Shown here: piece after piece, positions 8,584-12,970 of the stretch
Position numbering within the stretch: position 1 is the stretch's first letter
How the letters are laid out: each line of letters starts with the position of its first letter
The notes under the pieces: generated by a model
The model's input: only the letters and a program-made list of their open reading frames with translations
Databases searched by the model: none
Told to the model about the DNA's origin: nothing
Made by a program: the position numbers and the translations under genes
From: Bacilli bacterium
GTDB taxonomy: Bacteria > Bacillota_I > Bacilli_A > RF39 > UBA660
Assembly: GCA_900769695.1 (NCBI GenBank)
Contig: CAAGHO010000024.1
Location: 1 to 16,777, forward strand
Reading direction: 5' to 3'
DNA length: 16,777 nt

Positions 8584-9126
8584 ATGAATAGATGTAGTTG
8601 GTGTAATTTAAATAATGAAACTTATATTTCATATCATGATAATGAATGGGGAGTTTTAAATTTAGATGATAATTACTTGTTTGAAATGCTTACTTTAGAG
8701 TCATTTCAAGCAGGACTTTCTTGGGAGTGTGTCTTGAATAAAAGAAAGTATATTAAAGATTCTTATGATAATTTTGATATTGAAAAAATAATTAATTATG
8801 ATGATGAAAAGAAAGACGAACTACTTAATAATAAAAATATTATTAGAAATAAGCTTAAAATAAAAGCAAGTATTAGTAATGCTAAAATATTTAGAAGTAT
8901 TCAAGAAGAATTTGGCTCTTTTCATAATTATCTAAAACAATTTACTAATGATGAGATAATATATGAATGTGATAAAACTTGTTCAAAATTATCTGATGAT
9001 ATTTCAACAGATTTAAAAAAAAGAGGCATGAAGTTTGTAGGTACAACAATTATTTATTCATATCTTCAAGCAATTGGTTTAATTAATTCTCATGAAAAAA
9101 CATGTTTTAAATATATTAAAAAATAG
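8584..9126 (+). CDS. tag: DNA-3-methyladenine glycosylase I
   Basis: Tag removes N3-methyladenine from alkylated DNA and starts base-excision repair. From the chosen start the protein is 180 aa, close to E. coli Tag (187). Conserved features are the Zn ligands Cys4 (MNRCSW), His18 (YHDNEWG) and the C-terminal HEKTC pair, the base-recognition Glu39 in LFEMLTLESFQAGLSW, and KKRGMKFVGTTIIYSYLQAIGLIN near the end. A longer frame opens at 8557, but that ATG has no ribosome binding site, whereas AGAGG lies 8 bases before 8584 and the family begins at this Met. A TATAAT at 8549-8554 could be the -10, though no good -35 accompanies it. The 154-bp gap upstream holds nothing else I can support. Confidence 0.95.
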   Translation: MNRCSWCNLNNETYISYHDNEWGVLNLDDNYLFEMLTLESFQAGLSWECVLNKRKYIKDSYDNFDIEKIINYDDEKKDELLNNKNIIRNKLKIKASISNAKIFRSIQEEFGSFHNYLKQFTNDEIIYECDKTCSKLSDDISTDLKKRGMKFVGTTIIYSYLQAIGLINSHEKTCFKYIKK

Positions 9127-9230
9127 TTTGATAAGTAATAAACTTTTGGTTGAATTATATAACTAAACTAGAAGTCGGTTTACTATCTCTTTTTTTTATG
9201 TGAAAATTGTAGATGTAAGGAGGAAAAAAT

Positions 9231-10067
9231 ATGGATCCAAAAAAAACTGGTATGATAATTTCAAATGCTAGAAAAAAACTAAATATTACACAGAAGGCTT
9301 TAGCAGATAAATTATATGTATCAGATAAAGCAGTAAGTAAATGGGAAAGAGGTTTATGTTTTCCTGATATATCTGTTTTAATACCACTTACAGAAATTTT
9401 AAATATTAGTTTATATGATTTGTTAAGAGGAGAGAAAATGAGTAAAAAAGAAGTCGAAGAAACATTAAAGAGTACTATCTATTATTCTAATAATGAATTG
9501 AAAAAGAAAAAGAAAAAATATGTACTAATTAGTTCTATTATTATTTTAATAATCTTGTTGATTAGTATAACTATATTATTATTTACTAGTAATAATAATG
9601 ATATAGGTGCGATTATAGACAGAGATACTTTGCATGATATTAATCATTATAATAAGTATAAAACAACATTAGAAAATAGTGATGAAGAAAATTTAGAATC
9701 GCTAATTATGGAATTACCATTAAACTGGAAAGAAAGACAATTTGAAATTACTAAAGATAAAATAAAGATTAATTATGATATTACATATAGTAATATGGTT
9801 AGAGCTTATAATGATGAAAATTATGTAAAACAGGCAATGATTGATATTGCAACAGTAATTTTTACGATGGTTTCTGATACTAAATCATTAGAAATTAAAT
9901 ATAGAGATTATAGTTTTTCTATTTCGAAAGAAAAATTACAAAAATCATATAATATTTCTAGTTTTGAAGAAATGTTAAAAACTGATGATTGGAATAATAT
10001 GATTTCTAATAAGTTAAGTAATAATGATTTTATAAATAATACATTCAAATTGTTTAAAAAAATATGA
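9231..10067 (+). CDS. Membrane-anchored XRE-family regulator with extracytoplasmic domain
   Basis: 278 aa. Residues 8-62 form a Cro/CI-type helix-turn-helix (ITQKALADKLYVSDKAVSKWERG) of the type that binds DNA as a dimer. A charged linker (68-96, ending KKKKKK) leads to one TM segment (about 97-119), giving N-in/C-out topology. The C-terminal ~160 residues would lie outside the membrane. Their pattern (an early LIMELPL segment, a KIKINYDITYSN strand, then VIFTMVSDTKSLEIKYR and a late YSFSISKEKLQKSY) resembles DUF4825-type domains of other Firmicute membrane proteins, but this is pattern recognition only. RBS TAAGGAGG is strong. A membrane-tethered sensor-regulator is plausible; the target genes are unknown. 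The gene ends with TGA, one of the few TGA stops here. Confidence 0.85.
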   Translation: MDPKKTGMIISNARKKLNITQKALADKLYVSDKAVSKWERGLCFPDISVLIPLTEILNISLYDLLRGEKMSKKEVEETLKSTIYYSNNELKKKKKKYVLISSIIILIILLISITILLFTSNNNDIGAIIDRDTLHDINHYNKYKTTLENSDEENLESLIMELPLNWKERQFEITKDKIKINYDITYSNMVRAYNDENYVKQAMIDIATVIFTMVSDTKSLEIKYRDYSFSISKEKLQKSYNISSFEEMLKTDDWNNMISNKLSNNDFINNTFKLFKKI

Positions 10068-10075
10068 TGTAATTT

Positions 10076-10098
10076 TAAAGTATTTAACAAATACTTTA
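10076..10098. repeat. 10-bp perfect inverted repeat after the XRE-membrane gene
   Basis: TAAAGTATTT / AAATACTTTA with a 3-base AAC loop lies 8 bases after the stop. It has no T-run on either side, so it may be an mRNA 3' stabilising hairpin and not a terminator. Confidence 0.5.
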
Positions 10099-10137
10099 AT
10101 AATTGAAAAAAATATTTGCTTCAGTTTTATGGACTAA

Positions 10138-10170
10138 ATAAAAAAACTTAATTTTTGTTAAGTTTTTTTC
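10138..10170. terminator. Bidirectional terminator between convergent XRE genes
   Basis: AAAAAACTTAA and TTAAGTTTTTT form an 11-bp stem around TTTTTG, with A-rich left and T-rich right flanks. It can serve transcripts from both sides and overlaps the 3' end of the minus-strand gene. Confidence 0.8.
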
Positions 10171-10775
10171 TATTTCATAACTTTTTTATTCCAACTTTTT
10201 CTATGACATTTAGGACATTTTAAATATCTGGTTGTTCCATAATGCATCGCAAAATAAACACTTTTATAACTTGGTATATATTTGTGATGACACTTCTTAC
10301 ATTCATAATATCCTGTTTCTGTTTCAATTTTTAATGTAAATGAAACTCCTACAATTAGTATTAGAAAAGCAATTATAAATAAAATGATTCTAACAACTTG
10401 ATTTTCAACGGCATAAGATAGGGTAAACATTAAAACTAAAAAAGTAATGCTTGATATAAATCCAATTACATATTCATATATCATCATTTTTTTATTTTGA
10501 GCTTCTTCCTTTTTAGCTAATTCAAGTAGATTTTGTTCTAGCTTCTTATCATAATCTTTCATTTTAACTATTTCTCCACTAAATAGATCATTAACTGTAA
10601 TATCTAATATTTTACAAATTTCAGGTATTGTTCCAACATCAGGCATACAAATTCCATTTTCCCATTTTGAAATTGCTCTATCAGTTATTCCTAGAATAGA
10701 GGCAAGGTTACTTTGCGTAATATTTTTTAAATTTCTTCTTTCTTTAATAAATTTTCCAATTCTTATCTGATCCAT
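10170..10775 (-). CDS. Membrane-anchored XRE-family regulator with C-terminal zinc ribbon
   Basis: 201 aa. The Cro/CI HTH (residues 6-60; ITQSNLASILGITDRAISKWENG) is similar to that of the convergent neighbour. A helical linker (66-97) follows, then two TM segments (about 100-120 and 127-148) that return the C-terminus to the cytoplasm. The end is a zinc-ribbon-like module with Cys159/Cys162 (CKKC) and Cys187/Cys190 (CPKC). HTH-linker-2TM-zinc-ribbon proteins are common but uncharacterised in Firmicutes. RBS AAAGGAG sits 8 bases before the ATG. A 15-bp palindrome (10803-10817) lies in its promoter region and could be an autoregulatory site. Role in sensing is inferred. Confidence 0.85.
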   Translation of the reverse strand: MDQIRIGKFIKERRNLKNITQSNLASILGITDRAISKWENGICMPDVGTIPEICKILDITVNDLFSGEIVKMKDYDKKLEQNLLELAKKEEAQNKKMMIYEYVIGFISSITFLVLMFTLSYAVENQVVRIILFIIAFLILIVGVSFTLKIETETGYYECKKCHHKYIPSYKSVYFAMHYGTTRYLKCPKCHRKSWNKKVMK

Positions 10776-10802
10776 AGGGATTCTCCTTTCATGTATTTAA
10801 TA

Positions 10803-10817
10803 TACTATAAAATAGTA
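10803..10817. promoter_or_regulatory. Palindrome in promoter region of minus-strand XRE gene
   Basis: TACTATAAAATAGTA is a palindrome with 7-base arms around one central base, 28 bp upstream of the XRE start codon. Its size and place suit a Cro/CI-type operator. A TATTAA -10 with a poor TTAATT -35 could surround it on the minus strand. Autoregulation is inferred. Confidence 0.4.
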
Positions 10818-10849
10818 AAAATTAACACGAACTAGTAGTTGAGTTTGAT

Positions 10850-10878
10850 TTGCAATTACAGGTTTTCTATGATATCAT
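10850..10878 (+). promoter_or_regulatory. Promoter of antisense RNA A
   Basis: -35 TTGCAA (10850-10855), 17-bp spacer, -10 TATCAT (10873-10878) with an extended TG at 10870-10871. The same extended -10 block recurs before antisense RNA B (TGTTATTAT), and the following GTATGTAGCAAG is identical in both. Confidence 0.65.
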
Positions 10879-10884
10879 GTATGT

Positions 10885-11000
10885 AGCAAGACTTCTTGCA
10901 TAAAATAAAAAAGGGAACATTCAGTTTTTTGCTTAATTGAATGTCTACCTAAATGTTTTGGTTAGACACTTATTTTTGCGAATGAGTGTCATTTTTATTT
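10885..11000 (+). ncRNA. Putative antisense RNA A (about 115 nt)
   Basis: The predicted RNA starts about 7 bases after the extended -10, directly at a 5' hairpin GCAAG-ACTT-CTTGC, and ends at the terminator 10965-11000. No ATG-led ORF with an RBS lies within it. It is fully complementary to the 3' UTR of the minus-strand peptide mRNA A. Its segment GGGAACATTCAG...ATGTCTACC resembles the 5' end of that same mRNA. The layout is that of a type I antitoxin RNA. Existence and role are predicted from promoter, terminator and conservation with unit B. Confidence 0.6.
10965..11000 (+). terminator. Terminator of antisense RNA A
   Basis: GACACTTATT / AATGAGTGTC (one wobble) around TTTGCG, followed by ATTTTTATTT. 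On the minus strand there is no T-run beyond the stem, so it stops only plus-strand transcription. Confidence 0.75.
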
Positions 11001-11010
11001 ATAGAATTTA

Positions 11011-11094
11011 CTACTTCAAGATAATGAAGAGTAGGCTTATAAGTAAAATGATAATAATAAGTAAGATAAAGATTAAAAAATCTTTCTTTCCCAT
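11011..11094 (-). CDS. Small hydrophobic peptide A (27 aa), putative type I toxin
   Basis: A 27-codon ORF opens with MGKKDFL and ends LLFIILK. Residues 6-26 are almost only Ile, Leu and Phe, one membrane-spanning segment, with Lys3, Lys4 and a C-terminal Lys. The RBS AGGAGG lies 10 bases before the ATG (complement of 11105-11110). A dedicated extended -10 promoter is about 60 bases upstream. An antisense RNA terminates just past the stop codon. The peptide resembles type I toxins (Ibs, BsrG/TxpA, Fst, AapA) in size, hydrophobicity and terminal Lys, but shows no motif of a named family. Unit B encodes a counterpart with the same flanks. Membrane toxicity is inferred. Confidence 0.65.
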   Translation of the reverse strand: MGKKDFLIFILLIIIILLISLLFIILK

Positions 11095-11104
11095 ATATCA
11101 AAGA

Positions 11105-11131
11105 CCTCCTCTCTATAGAGATTAGAGGTAG
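11105..11131 (-). promoter_or_regulatory. SD-sequestering hairpin in peptide A mRNA leader
   Basis: In the minus-strand mRNA, ACCUC (complement of 11125-11129) can pair with GAGGU, the core of the SD. The palindrome CTCTATAGAG lies between them. The same ACCUC/GAGGU pairing is kept in unit B although the bases between differ. Confidence 0.5.
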
Positions 11132-11153
11132 ACACTCAACAACTAAATGTTCC
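11126..11153 (-). repeat. 5' arm of mRNA A panhandle
   Basis: The predicted mRNA A begins GGAACATTTAG and runs to GTGTCTACC. It is complementary to the mRNA 3' end (10912-10949): 13 bp GGAACATTTAGTT with AACTGAATGTTCC (one wobble), then 13 bp ending GTCTACC with GGTAGAC. The 3' arm is followed by TTTTTTATTTT on the minus strand, so the two ends of the mRNA may together form its terminator stem. Confidence 0.6.
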
Positions 11154-11159
11154 AAGTTA

Positions 11160-11189
11160 ACTATAACACATGTTCGATAAATTAAACAA
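11160..11189 (-). promoter_or_regulatory. Promoter of peptide A mRNA
   Basis: On the minus strand: -35 TTGTTT (11184-11189), 18-bp spacer, extended -10 TGTTATAGT (11160-11168). The expected start is the GG of GGAACATT at about 11153. The element is conserved in unit B at the same spacing. Confidence 0.7.
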
Positions 11190-11197
11190 GAAAAAAC

Positions 11198-11226
11198 TAG
11201 AAAAAATATAAAGAGTATGTTATTAT
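11198..11226 (+). promoter_or_regulatory. Promoter of antisense RNA B
   Basis: -35 TAGAAA (11198-11203), 17-bp spacer, extended -10 TGTTATTAT (11218-11226). It corresponds to the antisense RNA A promoter. Confidence 0.6.
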
Positions 11227-11233
11227 GTATGTA

Positions 11234-11350
11234 GCAAGTACTCTTGCATAAAATAAAAAAAGGGAACATTCAGTTTTTCCGAGTTGAGTGTCTACCCATC
11301 AATGTGATAGACATTTAATTCAATTGCTTTGAATTAAGTGTCATTTTTTT
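11234..11350 (+). ncRNA. Putative antisense RNA B (about 115 nt)
   Basis: It starts at the conserved 5' hairpin GCAAG-TACT-CTTGC, where the loop differs from RNA A but the stem is identical. It carries GGGAACATTCAG and GAGTTGAGTGTCTACC, and ends at the strong terminator 11310-11350. It covers the whole 3' UTR of the minus-strand peptide mRNA B up to its stop codon. No start codon with an RBS is inside. Confidence 0.6.
11310..11350 (+). terminator. Terminator of antisense RNA B
   Basis: GACATTTAATTCAA / TTGAATTAAGTGTC gives a 14-bp stem with one wobble around TTGCT, followed by ATTTTTTT. The T-run encodes the Lys-Lys end of peptide B on the other strand. Confidence 0.85.
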
Positions 11351-11436
11351 ATTACTATTATCATAATGATAAGGAGAAATAAAATGATAGTAATGTATCG
11401 AAGAACTTTGATTACAAAGTTTCTTTTCTTCATCAT
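11341..11436 (-). CDS. Small hydrophobic peptide B (31 aa), putative type I toxin
   Basis: A 31-codon ORF starts MMKKRNFVIKVLRY, continues with a hydrophobic stretch rich in Ile and Leu (about residues 15-29), ends VIKK and stops with TGA. It is preceded by SD TGAGGT 6 bases before the first ATG (complement of 11443-11448). The second ATG at 11433 is an alternative start. A cationic N-terminal half, one membrane segment and terminal lysines are typical of type I toxins. Promoter, 5' leader and 3' antisense RNA match unit A, but the peptide itself is not alignable with peptide A beyond charge pattern. Function is inferred from architecture. Confidence 0.65.
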   Translation of the reverse strand: MMKKRNFVIKVLRYITIILFLLIIMIIVIKK

Positions 11437-11464
11437 TATCAAACCTCATTTCTATAAAGATTAG

Positions 11465-11492
11465 AGGTAGACACTCAACAACTAAATGTTCT
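11465..11492 (-). repeat. 5' arm of mRNA B panhandle
   Basis: The predicted mRNA B starts AGAACATTTAG and continues to GTTGAGTGTCTACC. That 14-base end is a perfect complement of GGTAGACACTCAAC in the 3' arm (11262-11296). The outer helix AACATTTAGTT pairs with AACTGAATGTT. The 3' arm is followed on the minus strand by CTTTTTTTATTTT. Confidence 0.6.
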
Positions 11493-11498
11493 AAGTTA

Positions 11499-11528
11499 AA
11501 TATAACACATGTTCAATAAAATAAACAA
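11499..11528 (-). promoter_or_regulatory. Promoter of peptide B mRNA
   Basis: On the minus strand: -35 TTGTTT (11523-11528), 18-bp spacer, extended -10 TGTTATATT (11499-11507), the same geometry as unit A. The -35 box overlaps the T-run of the tRNA-His terminator. Confidence 0.7.
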
Positions 11529-11556
11529 AAAAACTAGGAAAATTAAATCCTAGTTT
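11527..11556 (-). terminator. Terminator of tRNA-His
   Basis: On the minus strand AAACTAGGA / TCCTAGTTT is a 9-bp stem with an 8-base loop and a T-run. It lies 10 bases after the tRNA 3' end. The T-run runs into the -35 box of peptide B. Confidence 0.8.
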
Positions 11557-11566
11557 ATTTTTCGTA

Positions 11567-11643
11567 TGGGGCGTCATAAGAGAATCGAACTCTTGCATAC
11601 TGGTGCCACAAACCAGCGTGTTAACCACTTCACCAATGACGCC
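11567..11643 (-). tRNA. tRNA-His (GTG)
   Basis: The 77-nt gene folds into a full cloverleaf. The 8-bp acceptor stem includes the histidine-specific G-1:C73 pair. The D arm contains AGTGGTTAACAC-type sequence. The anticodon arm CTGGT-TTGTGGC-ACCAG carries anticodon GTG. The T arm is AAGAG-TTCGATT-CTCTT. CCA is encoded in the DNA. The G-1 and the GTG anticodon make the identity firm. A TATAAT (11668-11673, minus) lies about 25 bases upstream as the probable -10. Confidence 0.97.
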
Positions 11644-11700
11644 ATTTGTTTAAGACTCTTATAGTTTATTATAAATTGATTAAAAAATCAAGTCTTTTTT

Positions 11701-11727
11701 GATTATTTAGTTATTTGTCCATACATT
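11701..11727 (+). promoter_or_regulatory. Candidate sporulation (sigmaE or sigmaK) promoter of cotJ operon
   Basis: CATACATT (11720-11727) fits the B. subtilis sigmaE -10 consensus and, as CATACATTA, also the sigmaK -10 form. GATTATT (11701-11707) matches the sigmaE -35 consensus at 6 of 7 positions, but the 12-bp spacer is slightly short. No sigmaA-like pair is evident. B. subtilis cotJ is sigmaE-dependent. Confidence 0.45.
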
Positions 11728-11766
11728 ATTTAACTAAAAGAATAAAGTAAAAAGAAGGAGGAATAT

Positions 11767-12213
11767 ATGTATAACTATAATAGATATATGGGAAATGATT
11801 ATTTTAGAGATACTACACCTAGTATGCTAAACAATAATCAAACATTTAATAATAACAAATTAAATCTTTATACTCCAGAAGAGGGGTATAATAAGGGAAA
11901 TCTTTTCTCTGATTTATATGTTAGTTATAAGAACTATCAACCTGTAAAGTTACAACCAGCCAATGAACAAGGAGCTTTACTTTTAGAATTATCACAATAT
12001 GCTTTTGCTGCTCATGAATTAAATCTTTATCTAGATCTTCATCCAGAAGATGATACAATGTTGACATTATTTAATGATTATAGATCAAGAGCAGATAAAT
12101 TAGCACAAGAATATGAATCTAAATATGGACCACTTACTGTTTCTAGTGATGTGATGACATCAGGCTTCTTGTGGGAGCAAGAAAGTTTTCCATGGGAAGG
12201 GGGAAATAACTAA
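11767..12213 (+). CDS. CotJA-CotJB fusion, spore coat-associated protein
   Basis: 148 aa combining two coat proteins that are separate in B. subtilis. After a ~33-residue Asn/Tyr-rich N-terminus comes a CotJA-like segment (about 34-66) with YTPEEGYNKGNLFSDLY. A CotJB domain follows (about 70-148) with LSQYAFAAHELNLYLDLHP, YESKYGPL and the aromatic end WEQESFPWEGG. CotJ proteins assemble in the inner spore coat. The strong RBS AGAAGGAGGA lies 6 bases before the ATG. The stop overlaps the next gene by one base (TAATG), so it is coupled to cotJC. There is no second start with an RBS at the domain junction and no stop between the domains, so the fusion is genuine. A sporulation-type -10 precedes it. 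Confidence 0.85.
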   Translation: MYNYNRYMGNDYFRDTTPSMLNNNQTFNNNKLNLYTPEEGYNKGNLFSDLYVSYKNYQPVKLQPANEQGALLLELSQYAFAAHELNLYLDLHPEDDTMLTLFNDYRSRADKLAQEYESKYGPLTVSSDVMTSGFLWEQESFPWEGGNN

Positions 12214-12944
12214 TGTGGACTTATCAAAAAAGATTACAATATCCAATTAATATAAAGAAGAAAGATTTACAAATGGCTAAGTATTTAGTAACGCAATATG
12301 GAGGTCCAAACGGGGAATTAGGAGCTGCCCTTAGATATTTAAATCAAAGATATACAATGCCAGATAATAAAGGAAAAGCTTTACTTACAGATATTGCAAC
12401 AGAAGAATTTGGTCATGTTGAAATGCTTCAGACTATGATTTATCAATTGACAAAAGATGCCACTGTTGAAGAATTAATAAATGCTGGACTTGGTTCTAAC
12501 TTTGCTGAACATGGTATGGGTATTTTCCCAACTGATGCTTCAGGAGTTCCATTTACTGTAGCTTATTTTGCTGCAACAGGTGATGTTTTAGCAGACCTTT
12601 CTGAAGATATGGCAGCAGAACAAAAAGCAAGAGCTGTCTATGAAAATTTAATTGATATGACTAATGATCCAGATATAATTGGACCACTTCTATGGTTAAG
12701 ACAAAGAGAAGTAGTTCATTATGATAGATTTAAAGAATTATTTGAATATTATAAAAGTATGAACCTAGAAAATAATAAAGTTGATAATAGTAATAATACA
12801 AATAATACAAACATGAACAACAATATGAATAATAATATGAACAATAGTAATAACATGAATAATGACAATAATAATATTTTAGATAGTATTAATCAAGGTC
12901 TTAGTCAAGCAAATCAATTTCTAAATAATTTTGAACAAATGTAA
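12213..12944 (+). CDS. cotJC: CotJC, manganese catalase-like spore coat protein with Asn-rich tail
   Basis: 243 aa. The four-helix di-manganese domain (1-185) has all five expected ligands: Glu35, Glu65-x-x-His68, Glu136 and Glu166-x-x-His169, so H2O2 disproportionation is plausible. The protein opens MWTYQKRLQYP, the usual CotJC start. Unusually, residues about 190-222 form an Asn/Met-rich low-complexity tail (repeats of TNNTN and MNNNMNN), followed by a short amphipathic end (LDSINQGLSQANQFLNNFEQM). The ATG is inside the stop of the CotJA-CotJB gene. A terminator follows 1 base after the stop codon. Confidence 0.92.
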   Translation: MWTYQKRLQYPINIKKKDLQMAKYLVTQYGGPNGELGAALRYLNQRYTMPDNKGKALLTDIATEEFGHVEMLQTMIYQLTKDATVEELINAGLGSNFAEHGMGIFPTDASGVPFTVAYFAATGDVLADLSEDMAAEQKARAVYENLIDMTNDPDIIGPLLWLRQREVVHYDRFKELFEYYKSMNLENNKVDNSNNTNNTNMNNNMNNNMNNSNNMNNDNNNILDSINQGLSQANQFLNNFEQM

Positions 12945-12970
12945 AAAAGATTCGTTGGAATCTTTTTTTA
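12943..12970. terminator. Bidirectional terminator between cotJC and the DUF3883 gene
   Basis: AAAAAAGATTC / GAATCTTTTTTT around a GTTG loop, with A-run and T-run on either side. It overlaps the stop codon of the minus-strand gene. Confidence 0.85.

Larger units (their letters stand above)
10870..11206. repeat. Tandem repeat unit A (toxin-antitoxin-like module A)
   Basis: This is the first of two tandem units. Shared with unit B (11218-11541) are the left block (antisense promoter -10, 5' hairpin GCAAG-N4-CTTGC, then AAGGGAACATTCAGTTTTT) and the right block (GATTAGAGGTAGACACTCAA onward through the minus-strand promoter and AAAAACTAG). The centre, which holds the peptide ORF, has diverged. 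Confidence 0.85.
11218..11541. repeat. Tandem repeat unit B (toxin-antitoxin-like module B)
   Basis: Second unit, in the same orientation as unit A. Left and right blocks are near-identical to those of unit A; the right block continues into the left arm of the tRNA-His terminator (AAAAACTAGG). The peptide ORF in the centre differs from that of unit A. Confidence 0.85.

Noticed and set aside
9165..9197. Terminator after tag
   Set aside because: TAAAC/GTTTA can pair only over 5 bp with a 9-base loop, with 6 bases between stem and T-run. Too weak to annotate.
10065..10067. TGA read as Trp (Mycoplasma-type code)
   Set aside because: All conserved Trp codons in real genes are TGG, no gene has an in-frame TGA, and reading through this TGA adds only non-family sequence.
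10937..11125. 62-aa plus-strand frame in repeat unit A
   Set aside because: No ribosome binding site. It runs through the antisense RNA terminator and the complement of the peptide A gene, and the frame is not conserved in unit B.
10970..11269. 99-aa minus-strand frame across units A and B
   Set aside because: It crosses promoters and hairpins of both units in a frame other than peptide A, without an RBS. It is a shadow of the repeats.
10870..11541. Fst/par-type toxin-antitoxin locus (pAD1 family)
   Set aside because: Convergent RNAs are similar, but par has direct repeats that make the two RNAs complementary at their 5' ends. Here the repeats are inverted, so the RNAs share sequence, and the peptides lack the Fst pattern.
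10870..11541. Insertion sequence, MITE or CRISPR
   Set aside because: There is no transposase and no short regularly spaced repeats. The inverted arms coincide with RNA start and end points and not with element termini; target-site duplications are not seen.
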